Source of the DNA: Rhizomys pruinosus
Taxonomy: Eukaryota > Chordata > Mammalia > Rodentia > Spalacidae
Reading direction: 5' to 3'
Length of the DNA: 64,000 bases
NCBI GenBank assembly: GCA_009823505.1
Contig: VZQC01006250.1
Span: forward strand, 649,974-713,973
Of the stretch, positions 1-10,936 are shown one piece after another. Positions within the stretch are counted from its first letter, which is position 1; each line of letters opens with the position of its first letter. The translations under genes and the position numbers were made by a program. Under the pieces are notes generated by a model. That model did no database searches and was not told the origin of the DNA. It saw nothing but the letters and a program-made list of their open reading frames with translations.

Positions 1-262
1 ATGTTGTTATCACCTTGAAGAACCACCTCAGTGCCTCACCTCTGCTAGTTTGGGAACAGAGGTTCCCAAACACCAGTTTTGGATCAAATATTTAAATACA
101 TGAGCTTACAGCATTTCAGACTTAAACTAGAACACCTAGAAAATGCACCCTTAACTCCAGACATGCATTATACTTCTTACAACACCCAAAGTGCAGAGTA
201 TGTGATCAACATGTCAGTGAGCATCATTGTCATTTTGAACCACATACAAACTGACCTATTTA

Positions 263-670
263 TTTATTGATTGATTTTTAAAATATTTCATTTATTATTT
301 TATTATTTTTTTGTGTGTGCTTTTGCGACAGGGTCTCCCTTTAGTCTCAGCTGGCCTGGAGCTTGCTATGTACATCAGGCTGGCCTTGAACTCACAGAGA
401 TCAACCAGCCTCTGCCTCTGGGTACTAGGATTAAAGGCGTGCATCACCACACCTGGCTTATTATTTTAATTTGTGTTGTATGTATATGAGTGTTATGACT
501 GTATGTGTGTAAGTGCACCCGTGTTGGGCAATGCCTACAGAGGTCAGAAGAGGGTGTTGGATTCCGTGGAACTGGAGTGACAATGGTTGTTAGCTGCCAT
601 GTGAATTGAATCTGGGTCCTCTGCAAGAGCAGCCAGTGCTCTTAACTACTGAACCATCTCTTCAGGCCCC
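263..670 (-). mobile_element. B2 SINE (older type) split by a B1
   Basis: The right end reads as the reverse complement of a B2 head (CTCTTCAGGCCCC at 658-670). An exact 15-bp target-site duplication, AAACTGACCTATTTA, lies at 248-262 and 671-685. The body lacks the 17-bp internal duplication of the young B2 copies in this window. A B1 sits inside its AT-rich 3' tail. Confidence 0.88.
303..457 (-). mobile_element. B1 SINE nested in a B2 tail
   Basis: This is a reverse-complement B1: T-rich tail, then GCGACAGGGTCTCCC, AGGCTGGCCTTGAACTC, and ATTAAAGGCGTGCATCACC near the 7SL-like head. TTATTATTTTA at about 292-302 and 458-468 looks like its target-site duplication, so it entered the existing B2 tail. 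Confidence 0.85.
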
Positions 671-685
671 AAACTGACCTATTTA

Positions 686-1084
686 ACCAAACCCTAGTAA
701 ATCTACCAAAAGATATTCACACAGTATAATCATGGGTAGATAATTACAGTAAAGTCATGAGAATCATAAGGGAAAGAATAGTTGACACCCCAGAAGTAAG
801 TCTTAGAGAATGAAGAAAATAATAATTAATATTTTTAGCCATTTATTTGATATTATAGATATATACATCTATAACAGTATTTTTTATATAAGGAAATTCA
901 AAAATATATTTTAATGTAAGACCACCAAATAGGCTACATTTTCAGTACCATCAATACCTATGAGTCACACTACAGATGTTTCTAAAGCTGAGAGGAGGTA
1001 ACTTGAAGCTAGAGTTGAAGAAAGTTCTTGACCAGGCGACACCATCCTCGCTCTTGTCTTTTTTTGTTTTGTTTTTTAATTATT
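686..1084. other. AT-rich sequence, nothing recognised
   Basis: I see no repeat family, coding signal or RNA motif here. The sequence is AT-rich, with ATATAT-like runs near 850-920. Confidence 0.5.
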
Positions 1085-1233
1085 AAGCTGAGTGTGGTCA
1101 TGCAGGCTTTTAATCCCAGCACTTGTACCTGAAGGCAGAGGCAAGCAGATCTTTATGAGAGCCAGGCCAGCCTGGTCTTCACAGTGAGCTCCAGGCCAAC
1201 TGAAGCTACAGGGAGATCCTGCCTCACAAAAAA
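1085..1233 (+). mobile_element. B1 SINE, diverged
   Basis: A forward B1: AGCTGAGTGTGGTCATGCAG head, TTTAATCCCAGCACTTG, GCCAGCCTGGTCTTC, GGGAGATCCTGCCTC and an A tail. It has more mismatches than most B1 copies nearby, so it is probably older. Confidence 0.85.
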
Positions 1234-1792
1234 TGTTAGATTAAGCATCTACAATTTTATTGGACTTATTTCATTTGAAGTATCTGACTTAATAATCATC
1301 TAACAGATTTACCTAAGTCTGTAGCTTACCTGTCATAATAAAGGCAGTGTTTATGTTTTTAAAAATGAGGTCACTAATTTATGGTTTAGGGATGCTTATC
1401 TTCCTACTTGCTCTGATGTCTCTTCCTTCCTCTCTTTCCTCCTTTCCTCCTCTTCACCCCCCCCTCCCCTCCTGTCCTCCATGAGACTCCAAGTGTTCAA
1501 ATGCTTGTGTCAGTTAACTGTTCAGACTCTTCCCTCTTATAAACATCATGCTTTTCTTTTTAGCTCATGACAGAGTTTTTTTGTCAAAGTGCTTTATGGA
1601 AGTGCAGGGAATACAAATGTCACATAAAAATGGAATGAGTTGCAAAAACAGGCAGTTCCCACCTCCCCAAAGATAGGCAAATCTTTTAATAATCTCCCTG
1701 GGAGCAGGGAGCCAAGGGTACATTCAGATTTTATAGTACCATGCTCAGGACGTTGAACGAAATACAGCTATTTCATGTTTAAAAATGAAAAT
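1234..1792. other. Non-repetitive stretch with a pyrimidine tract
   Basis: No repeat or gene is recognised. A CT-rich tract with a run of C lies at about 1410-1480, on the scale of a degenerate simple repeat. Confidence 0.45.
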
Positions 1793-2039
1793 GGGGCTGG
1801 AGAGATGGCCTAGCGGTTAAGAGCGCCGACCGCTCTTACAGAGGACCCGGGTTCGATCCCCAGCACCCACATGGCGGCCGAGAACCGTCTGAAACTCCAA
1901 TTCCAGGAGAACTCTAGTTCCAGGGGAATCCGACACCCTCTTCTGACCTCCGCGGCATTTCACGACACGGGTGCACAGACTTGCATGCAGACAGTACATT
2001 CATACACATATAGAAATAAATAAAATTAATAAAAAAAAA
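1793..2039 (+). mobile_element. B2 SINE, young lineage-specific subfamily
   Basis: It starts GGGGCTGGAGAGATGGCCTA and has intact-looking Pol III boxes (TGGCCTAGCGGTTAAGAGC and GGTTCGATCC). AACTCCAATTCCAGGAG is followed directly by AACTCTAGTTCCAGGGG, the duplication typical of the young copies here. It ends in an A-rich tail. Confidence 0.92.
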
Positions 2040-2783
2040 GAAAATTCATTTCAGAAAATCTCAAACTGTTCAACTGTGCAAAGAGAAATGTTGCTGTATT
2101 CATGACCATTCATATTTCTGTTTCTAGCTGTTGGCCATGGGGCCCATGAGATACATGTGGCAGAATGAAAGCAAGTACCATTTGGACTTTCAAAACAGTT
2201 CAGTTAATATATTCAAAGTTATTGTCATTTTTCTTTCAAAGATGCCATTGTGGGAGCAAGCTATATAAACTTTCTTTCCTGCTGAGTAGACCACGTGGAA
2301 AAACGCTTATTTTGTTTTGTTTTTTTTATAAGAATAAAATTGCAATCTTTCAACAGAACATGTTGATTATACCATCTGGCACATAATTTCTATGCTTAAC
2401 TTAAGCTGAGAAATCAATGCACTGTTGAAAGATATTATCCGTTTAACATTTTTTTTTACCTCCAAGCAATTTGAGAAAGTATGGTAAAAAATAAGTTGTT
2501 TTCATTTCTAAGGATGTGAATTACATAAGTCTTGAATATTTTCTTGTACATACATAGGGGAAAATTATAATTTATAAGTAGGTATCTATGGCCCACTGGG
2601 ATCTCTTGCCCTGAGGTTGTGCCACAATGCACTGGATCGGTGGAAGCTATATGGAAAGACCAGGAACTTGGAGTTGAAAATTGTCACCTGCTAATAGGTA
2701 GCATGATAAATTAAGAGTAAAGACATATCCTAAGGAGTTTTCTAATTGTCTACATTGTTTTCATGTTTTTGTTTCTTCTTTCA
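2040..2783. other. AT-rich sequence, nothing recognised
   Basis: No repeat family or coding signal is recognised. Short open frames occur, but none resembles a known protein and all are of chance length. Confidence 0.45.
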
Positions 2784-2851
2784 GTGCTGGGGGATGGAAG
2801 CTAGGGGCTCATGCCATTGGCCAAACACTCTGCCACCGAGCAACTTTCCAA
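2784..2851 (-). mobile_element. ID-like SINE, diverged
   Basis: The reverse complement resembles the tRNA-derived ID head: GTGCTGGGGGATGGAAGC (B-box side), then CCAAACACTCTGCCACCGAG (A-box side). It is too diverged for subfamily assignment. Confidence 0.6.
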
Positions 2852-3018
2852 GTCGTAGACTTTTCTTTGGCAAATAATTTATGGGCTCTAGCTGTTGTGA
2901 ACAATCAAGGTACAAATGTATAAACTGAATGCACACAGATCAAGTCACCTACAGCTAACCTGTAAAGTCAACACAGAAGTAGAGCATGGAAAGGGGACCT
3001 CTGTATGTGCATTGAAAT

Positions 3019-3091
<73 letters not shown>
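3019..3091. repeat. (GT)n-(GA)n compound microsatellite
   Basis: About 16 GT units switch at about 3050 directly into about 20 GA units. It abuts the 3' side of a minus-strand B3/B4-like SINE, so it probably grew from that element's tail. Confidence 0.95.
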
Positions 3092-3094
<3 letters not shown>

Positions 3095-3299
3095 GTGCAC
3101 GCCAGGACACATGTGTGGAAGTCAGAGGACAGCCTTGGGTATGGGCCTTTGCCTCCTACCTTGTTTGAGACAGGTTTGAGTACTGGAGTACAGATTATTC
3201 GTGGCACAGTGGCTGTCATTCTGTGGGTTCTGGGGATTTCAACACAGGCGATCACATGTATGCACAGGAGCTTTACCTGCTGAGCCATCTTCCCAGCCC
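3095..3299 (-). mobile_element. B3/B4-like composite SINE
   Basis: The right end is the reverse complement of a tRNA-type head (CTGCTGAGCCATCTTCCCAG). The middle has the GTGTGGAAGTCAGAGGACAGC and TTGTTTGAGACAG signatures of B3/B4 elements. The boundary with the microsatellite is approximate. Confidence 0.7.
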
Positions 3300-3507
3300 A
3301 GAACTGAGTTCTTTTGGTGGCTTCACAAAGGTCTCCTATTCCACATATGGACATAGTCATCAATGCTCAGTCACCTAGGATCTTTCAGGTGGAAAGTGTG
3401 AGCCAGGAATAGCCTTTGACCAATCCCAGCTGCTAAGACAGTGGCTTGATTCATGAGAGGGCTCTGGGAAGCTCAAACAGATGCAAAACAATTACCAGGA
3501 AAAAAAA

Positions 3508-4430
3508 ACAGTTTTGATATAGAAAATGGGGGAAAGTCCTAGTGTCTGAGTTATTCTCAGGGCCCAGCAAAAGGGATCAAGTTTCCAGAGCCCTAAAGAC
3601 AAGGGGTAACACACAAAAATACAGACACATTTTCCACTTCACCTTCCTTTGGTTGAGCAGCTGCATGTCCCACTAGCTAGCAAACAAATGCAGTATTGCA
3701 TCAGACCGATTGCTTCTCTGAGGTGCCTACAAGTGTATTTGGGGGAGAAAATCTGAGAACAAGTTGAGGAGCGGCTGTCTTTCTACAAGATTGGAGAAAT
3801 TCCATGGAAAAAATCTAGAGGTCATGAAGGAAGCAATGGTTCAGGCAGAGGAAGCAGCTGCCGAGATTACCAAGAAGCTGGAAAAACAGAAGAAGAAATG
3901 CTTGAAGAAGGAAAAGCAGCGGCCAGCTGCACTGGCCCTGGCCTCTTCAGAAAACAGTAGCGCTCCAGAAGGATGTGAGGAGATATGGGAAAAACCCCCA
4001 AAGAAGAAAAAAACAAAGCCCTGGGAGGCTCCTCAGGAAGATGGAATGCAAGAGCCACCTGTCCCTTCCAAACGAAAGAAAAGAAAGCTCTCCCTGAGGA
4101 GGAGTTGGGCGACGATCCTGAAGAGCTGCTACTAGCAGCACAAGCCCTCCTGTTCTGAATAGGAAGAAGTATGCACCTAAGGAGGAAATGGCCAGTGAAC
4201 CGGAAGAGACTGCAATCATGAGTGTCCCTAAGAAAAAAGGAAATTTTCTTCCAAAGAGCCAGCTAGCCCTGGGCCTGAAGCTGTCGCTGGCAAGAGTGTC
4301 ACAAAGAAAAGGAGAAAGTTCCAGAAAATACCTCAGGAAGATTAGAATGGACATTTCCTGGGTGGAGAGGCATGCCCACAGATGCCCTCCCAAATCCATG
4401 ATAAACCCCAATTAAAAAAAACAAAAAAAG
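3508..4430 (+). pseudogene. Nop56-ps: NOP56 processed pseudogene, 5'-truncated
   Basis: This is a decayed retrocopy of the mRNA for NOP56, a box C/D snoRNP core protein of the nucleolus. In shifting frames I can read pieces of the NOP domain (ALKTRGNT near 3590, CFSEV-like and EVPTSVFG-like near 3715-3745, EQVEERLSFY near 3757-3786). Then come AMVQAEEAAAEIT, LALASSENSS and the lysine-rich tail. A stop at 4343-4345 follows a CQEDxxx-like tail (PQED). A short 3' UTR and an A-rich tail at about 4413-4430 come next, with no introns. Frame changes are visible near 3700, 3803-3812 and 4096, and an early stop follows at 4133. The N-terminal half of the protein is missing, as expected for incomplete reverse transcription. 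The left boundary is approximate; homology upstream of about 3540 is weak. No promoter is evident and it is very unlikely to be coding. The assignment rests on recalled NOP56 sequence. Confidence 0.85.
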
Positions 4431-5169
4431 GGGGGGAAAGATAAAAGTGAGTTAGAATTTCTGCTTTTATTTCTTTAACTACTTTTCACAAGTCATCTGA
4501 ATTCAATTTTAAGTTTTCCATTTAAATAGGTTTTTTTTAATTGAGATTTTCATATTTGGGGGAACAGATTTCATCTAGAAGTCAAACATCTGGAGTCTCA
4601 GGAAAAACACACATACTTGAGTCTTTGGTGGCCACCTGCCTGTTGATGTCATGACATGCTTATGCCAACGTGCCATGGGATCGGGAAACCCAAGTGTTTT
4701 CACACCAAAGAAAGTTCATGAAGAATATGTAAGCATCACCACTGGAGGTATGAGGAAGTTCAGTTTCTAACTGTAGCCAAGCAACAAATTTGGAATATGC
4801 TATAAGAATTTTTCATCATGATGATAATTCTTTTCATGACATTTGTTTAGACTTTTCAAAGCTCACTCACATGAATTACATGCTGTGCTCCTCATTAACC
4901 TTCTAGATACAGAGAGAGAAGTGCATACACCACAGTGGGAACTAAACTTGAGTCCTGCTGGAAAAGGCCTTACCTGGCACACATGCCTAGGAGATACTCT
5001 CTCACTATGGTACCAATGTAGAAATCATGGCCGGGTGCTTTTATTAAGGGAGGGCAATGTGACCTCAAGTTTGGTAGTGACAGTTTCTTCTGTGCTGCTC
5101 CCTGTGTCACAGAGCCTGAGACACAAGCCTGGAGCTTGTGGCCAGAAGCTTGATTGAAATGTGGGTTCC
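4431..5169. other. Mostly unrecognised sequence
   Basis: No confident element is seen. Sequence around 4840-5160 has the feel of a very old SINE or LTR remnant but cannot be assigned. Confidence 0.4.
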
Positions 5170-5350
5170 TGGGCTGCTGAGATGACTCAGTAGGAAAAGA
5201 CACCTGCTGCCAAGCCTGGTGACCTGAGTATAATTCCCCAAATCTACATATTAGAAGGAGACAACTGACTGCTGAAATTTGTACCCTGACTTCCATGTGT
5301 ATGTGATATAGTGCACACACCCACACACACACACACACACATACACACAA
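5170..5350 (+). mobile_element. B3 SINE with (CA)n tail
   Basis: It starts GGGCTGCTGAGATGACTCAG, has CCAAGCCTGGTGACCTGAGT and a diverged B box, and ends in TGCACACACCCACACAC leading to (CA)n. This is the typical B3 layout. Confidence 0.8.
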
Positions 5351-5544
5351 TGTGTATTTGTATTTAATTTTGTGTGTGCTACAGTGTCCCAAGCTCTGGG
5401 CCACCACCATGAGCTCTGTTTTTCTGCCTGGCTAGCCACTCTAGAACAGATTTCCAGGCATCCCTCTCTTTGACAAAGGACTCTACATCCTGTTGGAAAA
5501 TAAGTTTTTGAAACATTTCAGGATTTGCATATAAATGCACAATA

Positions 5545-5545
5545 G

Positions 5546-5625
<80 letters not shown>
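5545..5625. repeat. (GT)n-(GA)n compound microsatellite
   Basis: (TG)n with one TT interruption changes at about 5588 into (GA)n with one GACA interruption. It has the same composition as the tract at 3019-3091. Confidence 0.95.
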
Positions 5626-5679
5626 GTCTCTAAGTGGTCCCTTAGCTTTCAGATCCTCTGTCAATGAATTAGCAAGTGC

Positions 5680-6087
5680 TATTAGTTGAAAGAAGAAAGA
5701 TTCTGTGTGGAGTCAAAGGAGCAGAAGAAGCCTGGGAGGACCAGCTGGTTAGCACAGAAGCCATGCCAGCCTCACCCCAGGCCTCAGAGTCATCTCAGCC
5801 ACCAGGGGCCTCTCTGCTTTCTGCATTTATCCAACAGATATATACAGAGAAATCTGGAGGCTGAAAATTTAATTTAAAATATTTCATTTTAAAAAAATTG
5901 ATGTCGGGCTGGAGAGATGGCCTAGCGGTTAAGAGCACCGACTGCTCTTGCAGAGGACCCGGGTTCGATCCCCAGCACCCACGTGGCAGCTAAGAACCGT
6001 CTGTAACTCCAATTCCAGGAGAACTCCAGTTCCAGAGGAATTTGAGACCCTCTTCTGACCTCCGAGGCATTGCACGACACGGGTGCA
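5680..6087 (+). repeat. Tandem duplication, unit 1
   Basis: This 408-base unit starts TATTAGTTGAAAG, includes a non-repetitive part and a B2 head, and stops abruptly inside the B2 at GACACGGGTGCA. The next base is N. Unit 2 repeats the same order of sequence with scattered indels. Confidence 0.9.
5906..6087 (+). mobile_element. Young-type B2 SINE, cut off at the duplication junction
   Basis: GGGCTGGAGAGATGGCCTAG head, both Pol III boxes, and the AACTCCAATTCCAGGAG/AACTCCAGTTCCAG duplication are present. The normal 3' part (ACCTACATGCAGACAGTACA) is missing because the copy ends at the N. Confidence 0.9.
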
Positions 6088-6088
6088 N
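6088..6088. other. Ambiguous base (N) at duplication junction
   Basis: This is the only N I noticed in the window, and it falls exactly between the two duplicated units. That is what a joined-contig or collapsed-gap artefact would look like. Confidence 0.95.
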
Positions 6089-6503
6089 TATTGTTGAAAG
6101 AAAAAGATTCTGTGTGGGAGTCAAAGGAGCAGAAGAAGCCTGGGAGGACCAGCTGGTTAGCACAGAAGCCATGCCAGCCTCACCCGAGGCCTCAGAGTCA
6201 TCTCAGCCAACCAGGTGGCCTCTCGCTTTCTTGCATATTATCCAACAGATATATACAGAGAAATCTGGAGGCTGAAAATTTAATTTAAAATATTTCATTT
6301 AAAAAAATTGATGTCGGGCGGGAGAGATGGCCTAACAAGCTCGGTTAAGAGCACCGACTGCTCTTGCAGAGGACCCGGGTTCGATCCCCAGCACCCACGT
6401 GGCAGCTAAGAACCGTCTGTAACTCCAATTCCAGGAGAACTCCAGTTCCAGGGAAATCCGAGACTCTCTTCTGACCTCCGAGGCATTGCACGACACGGGT
6501 GCA
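6089..6503 (+). repeat. Tandem duplication, unit 2
   Basis: This unit is about 415 bases and matches unit 1. The differences are mainly short indels and base-run changes (for example GAAGAAAGATT against GAAAAAGATT, and GCCTAGCGG against GCCTAACAAGCTCGG). The sequence then continues into the complete 3' end of the B2. Confidence 0.9.
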
Positions 6504-6759
6504 CAAACCTACATGCAGACAGTACATCACACACATACAAAAATAAAAAATTAAAAAAATTTGATGTCTATAAGTATATTGCCTGCATGTATGTACCTAA
6601 GTGTACCTGTGCATGGGATGCCCACAGAGGTCAGAAGAGGGCATCAGATCTCTTGTAAATGAGTTACAGACAGTTGTGACCATGTGGGTGCTGGGAACTG
6701 AACCTGGGTTCTTGAAAGAGTAGCCAGTGCTCTTAACCACTGAGCCATTTTCCCAGCCT
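6289..6759 (-). mobile_element. Older B2 SINE hosting a forward B2
   Basis: The reverse-complement B2 body is at 6569-6759 (GCCATTTTCCCAGCCT at its head end), with its AT-rich tail left of the nested B2. Near-matching GAAAATTTAATTTAA (6274-6288) and GAGAAATTAATTTAAG (6760-6775) look like its target-site duplication. Confidence 0.78.
6316..6553 (+). mobile_element. Young-type B2 SINE nested in an older B2
   Basis: This is a complete forward copy ending in ACATACAAAAATAAAAAATT. AAAAAAATTGATGTC (about 6300-6315) and AAAAAAATTTGATGTC (about 6552-6567) form the target-site duplication. The A-box region carries an odd insertion (CTAACAAGCTCGG). Confidence 0.9.
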
Positions 6760-6775
6760 GAGAAATTAATTTAAG

Positions 6776-8824
6776 AACGTGAATCAGAACACTGTTGAGT
6801 CCAGACTTGTTCCACCCATTCTGTTGACATGCTTCACATTCCTGGTGATGCCTCTGCGCTCTTCCGACCAACCTGATTGACAAGTACAAATACTGTAAGC
6901 AAGAAACAAAAAGTCTGAAGAATTGCCTACATGTTCAAGGCACAGGCTGAAGAATGTCTAATAAAACACTGACTCTCACGCAGAGTGAACTTCCTACCTT
7001 AGCAATATGAAATGCACATTTTATGTTCAATTTCCATGGCGGTTTACAGGTATTAAATTAGGAACAGGGGTAGACTACAGATGGGGGACTGAGCTAATGT
7101 AACACTACTGAGTTCAAGCAAAGTGTGTTTCCTTTTTTAAAAGAAAGTATATGATGTTGGTGTCTGCAAAATTTCATGCAAATCAATCTTAATTTACTGT
7201 GCATTTTGGCTCTTTCATAACATGGTCTGGCTATGCTGTTTCTACATTCTGACTGTAAAATTCTTTATAACTTGGCCCTTATTACATTTTTTAATATATA
7301 GAGTGACTTGCTTAAAACAAGAATCCAGAAGAAACACTCCAGGTAGATAAGCCTCGCTTTTCCCAGTCCCCAAAGACTTCTCTCAGTGCCTGGCACCCAT
7401 GTCACTGAGGCTCTGGAATAGTGCTAGGCAGAGGCTAGGATGCAAGTCCCTGTGCTTTGCTCAAGGTTTCACCTCAGGAGTCTAGGCCATCCTCGGCCTA
7501 GTGCTGGACAGCTGCACTTGGTCAAACTGAACACGCACTTTGCAAGAATACTCCTTGGGCCAAAATGAAGGCAACGAAGGTGGCTTCTGGAAAACTCGGC
7601 AACCAGTTGCATGCGCTGTGATGCATGGCTGCCTGTGGCTCAGCTTCATTTTGAAGTCTTCCTCTGCCTTTTCTGCTGAAGAACCAGTGAGCAGAGAGAC
7701 CCTCTTCTTTCAGAGGCTGGAGGGCAGTGAAACAGGAAGTGGGGAGTCCATTTGCAGATAGCTAGTTAAGTGCTCAGGCAGGAGAGCGCAGGGCAACCCC
7801 AAGATTTGGTATTTCACAGGGAGTGAAAAGCTGGAAATGCAGAGATTTCTTCATTTAGAGTTGGAAGCACAGGGTGGGGAGGAGGTGGCGCACGACTCCT
7901 CTAAGAAATGTGTGTAAGAGTGTATGTGTGTGCATGTGTGTGCCCATGTTTTTCCAGGGCAGTCACATCCTGCAGACCACCCATCTGTCCCAATCTGTCT
8001 CCCACTGAGAGCTTAAGGATATTTCGGCATTTGGTATTGGACTGAGTTGTAGCTGAAAGAGCTCAGTAATTAGACTTTAGCATCCTCAAACTCGTTTCTT
8101 TTCCACATTCCAAGATTTCTTCCCTGGCTGGGGGGTGGGAGGGATAGGAAAGCAAGTTCCAGTGTTTTTATTCAAACATAATCTCTAATATCCTTTCTGG
8201 GTGCCCTTGCAAAGGAAAGTTGTTTTTAAAAGGAAAGTATCAGTTAAGACAGACCCTGTCACTAAAGGAACTTTAAAAAATCATTTGGCCTCCTGGTGGG
8301 ACCACACTCAGAATAGAAATCACAATCTGCCCCTTTCTTTAAAATCCATGGTGTTTTTGAATCAGTTAATAATAATAAACGAGATAAGGGAATCCAGGTG
8401 CTCAGGGTCTTCCGCCTCCAACGGAGGCTTCCCTCCTGCAGGTGTCGGCCAGTTTGCAGAACAAAGCTGGGCAGGTTTTATAGCTCACAGACTAAGAAGC
8501 AGAGTATTGTGCCCCCTTTCCAACATGTGCTTCTGTTTACCTTCTGTCAGCATGCCCGAGCACCTGGGCTAGCCTCGCCACATTGCACGCAGACCCCTCA
8601 CGGGAAGACTGTTGGAATTCTCCCAATCTTTCACCTGTGGGAGCACTTGGGAGAATGTGCACTCCAGGAACCTAAATCTGGACTCTGAAGAAATGAGACT
8701 GGAAAAAATGACTACATTTGTAACATTATATTAATTCTGATTATTAAATATCCAAATAAAAAGAAAATATTGATTTTTGTCCTTAAGGGTAATAATAGCA
8801 ACTGAAAATAAGTAGAGAGAACAG
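6776..8824. other. 2 kb without a recognised repeat or gene
   Basis: The longest repeat-poor stretch in the first third of the window. A degenerate GT-rich patch lies at about 7905-7950. Open frames here (for example 7540-7761 and 8201-8688) show no domain I recognise and overlap in different frames, as chance frames do. It could include regulatory sequence, but I see no specific motif that proves it. Confidence 0.4.
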
Positions 8825-8896
8825 TGGGGGTGGATATACAGCTCGGTGGTAGAGCACTTGCCTAGCATGTATGGCCCTGGGTTCCCTCCCCAGCAC
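8825..8896 (+). mobile_element. ID SINE
   Basis: Forward ID: CAGCTCGGTGGTAGAGCACT (A-box region), TTGCCTAGCATGTATGGCCC, GGGTTCCCTCCCCAGCAC (B-box region). A short A-containing tail follows. Confidence 0.85.
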
Positions 8897-9022
8897 AAAG
8901 TAAATTTTAGTAAATAAGTAAACATTTATAAGGTTAGCACAACACTGGCTGTGATTGCTGTGAGAATACAGATTAGGAACTGGTGTCTCCAGTTAATTTT
9001 ATTGCTTACAGATATACAGTAG

Positions 9023-9397
9023 TGTCCTGGTTTGATCTCTGTTGCTGTGATAAAAAACACCAACCAAAAGCGACTCGGGGAGGAAAGGGTAAATACTTCC
9101 AGGACAAAGTCCATCACTGAAGGAAAGTCAAGAAAGGAACTCAAGGCAGAAATCCAAAGCAGAAACCACGGAAGAACGCTACTTGCCCACAGGTTCATGA
9201 GCAGATAGCTTTCTTATATAATCCAGGACCACCTGCCCAGGGATGGGACCACCCACAGTGGGTTGGGCTCTCCTGCATCAGTTAATAATAAGGCAATCCC
9301 CTACAGAAGGTTCACAGGCCAATCTGATCTACTTCTTCAACCAAAGTTTTCCTCTCAGATGACTGTAGGCTGGGTCAATTTGACAATTAAAGGTAAC
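9023..9397 (-). mobile_element. ERVL-MaLR LTR (ORR1/MT-like), antisense
   Basis: It begins TGTCCTGGTTTG, then TTGCTGTGATAAAAAACACC, the reverse complement of a MaLR U5 end. GGGATGGGACCACCCACAGTG and GGGTCAATTTGACA follow in the order expected for the U3 side. No internal sequence is attached, so it is a solo LTR. Confidence 0.75.
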
Positions 9398-10230
9398 GAG
9401 GACAAGTCATGGCGATTGTTTATTATTGTTTATTATCTACCAGGCACTTTGCTGGGTCCTGTGAGAAAGCCATCAGAAATTATCCTCATTATCTGGACAA
9501 AGAATCAGAAACTTTGTAAGATGAGGTAATTTGCAGAAGGTCAGCCAGGCAGTGAATTAAGCAAACTGAGTTAACCCCAAACATTTAGTTCCAAAGCCAA
9601 AGTTTGAAGCACTGAGCTAGTGTCTGGTCAAGGATGGACTCATTACACTGCATATACAATACTTTCTTTGCATTAAAATTATTAATTAAGACAGTATAAT
9701 TATACGTTCCACTGTGCCTTGCTACACATACATGTTATGTAATGATAAAAACAGAGTATTTAAATAGCACATTTATCATCTCATGAATCTGTCATTTCTT
9801 TGTGAGGTCACTCCAACATCTCTCTTCCAGCTAGTTCAAAATTTACCAAACATTATTGTTAATTATATTACATCATGTGCAATAGAACACCAGCGTGTAC
9901 TCCTTTGATCCAATTACAATTTTCTATCCCATGATTAACCTGTACGCATCCTGCCCACCCCACACCTCACCTCTGGTAACCACTATTCCGTTCAGTACTA
10001 TACTTTTATGAATCCAGTTTGTTCCATATCAGAGTTCTAGCATGTCTATCTTTCTGTGATAGGCTTAATTCAGTGAGCACAGTGCCTTCAAGTGCATCCA
10101 TATTGTTACAAATGACCAAGATCTCAGCCTTTCTGTGGCTTAATAACATTCCATCATGCACATTTCATTTTATTTAGCTTACAGAACATGCGGGAATCTT
10201 AATTTTTTTAAGAATTATTTTAATTTTTTT
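9398..10230. other. Unrecognised AT-rich sequence
   Basis: No confident repeat or gene is seen. Text around 10030-10190 is loosely reminiscent of antisense LINE ORF2 but is too diverged to call. Confidence 0.35.
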
Positions 10231-10379
10231 CCAGGCATGGTGGTGCACGACTTTAATCCCAGCACTTGGGGGGGAGAGGCAGGTGGATCTCTGTGAGTTC
10301 AAGGCCAGCCTGGTCTACATAGTGAATTCTAGGCCAGCTGGGGCTACAGAGAGACCCTGTCTCAAAGACTTATAAAAAA
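10231..10379 (+). mobile_element. B1 SINE
   Basis: CCAGGCATGGTGGTGCACGA to GAGACCCTGTCTCAAAGAC. AGAATTATTTT at 10211-10221 and 10380-10390 is the target-site duplication. Confidence 0.92.
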
Positions 10380-10391
10380 AGAATTATTTTT

Positions 10392-10594
10392 ATTTTTAAA
10401 ATTATGTGTGTCTGTGTGTGTATATGTGTCTGGGTACGTGCACATGAGTACAGGTGTCTGAGGAGGGCAGAGGCGTCCCCTGGAGCTGGAGTTACAGGCA
10501 GTTGTAAGCTGCCCAATGGGGGTCTTTGAACGTAACTTGGGTCCCCTGCAATAGCAGTCCTCACTCTCAACTGCTGAGCCATCTCTCCAGTCCC
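10392..10594 (-). mobile_element. B2 SINE, older type
   Basis: The reverse-complement head CTGAGCCATCTCTCCAGTCC ends at 10594. The body has GTCCCCTGGAGCTGGAGTTAC with one copy of the motif that is duplicated in young B2s. Confidence 0.85.
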
Positions 10595-10664
10595 AGAACT
10601 TTAAATGTTCTCCTCCCATATATTTATTTGATTTGTATTAGAGAAAAATAAAATAAAATAAGCT

Positions 10665-10881
10665 GGGGGCTAGAGAGATGGCCTAGCGGTTAAGAGCGCC
10701 GACCGCTCTTGCAGAGGACCCGGGTTCGATCCCCAGGACCCACATGGTGGCTGAGAACCGTCTGAAACTCCAATTCCAGGAGAACTCCAGTTCCAGGGGA
10801 ATCCGACGCCCTCTTCTGACCTCCGCAGCATTGCACGACACGGGTGCACAAACATACATGCAGACAGTACATTCATACAAA

Positions 10882-10920
<39 letters not shown>

Positions 10921-10936
10921 AAATAAAATAAAAAAA
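10665..10936 (+). mobile_element. Young-type B2 SINE with (AAAT)n tail
   Basis: GGGGGCTAGAGAGATGGCCT head, Pol III boxes, and the AACTCCAATTCCAGGAG/AACTCCAGTTCCAGGGG duplication. The tail has expanded into about 13 AAAT units at 10879-10930. Confidence 0.93.

Noticed and set aside
2916..3363. Open frames with VCVCVC and ERERER or SLSLSL runs
   Set aside because: They translate the GT/GA microsatellite; low-complexity artefacts.
3508..4430. Functional NOP56-related gene
   Set aside because: It is 5'-truncated, intronless and frameshifted at several points, with a premature stop.
8825..8896. tRNA gene
   Set aside because: A- and B-box words are present here and in every B2/ID/B3, but there is no full cloverleaf with an acceptor stem. 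These are tRNA-derived SINEs.
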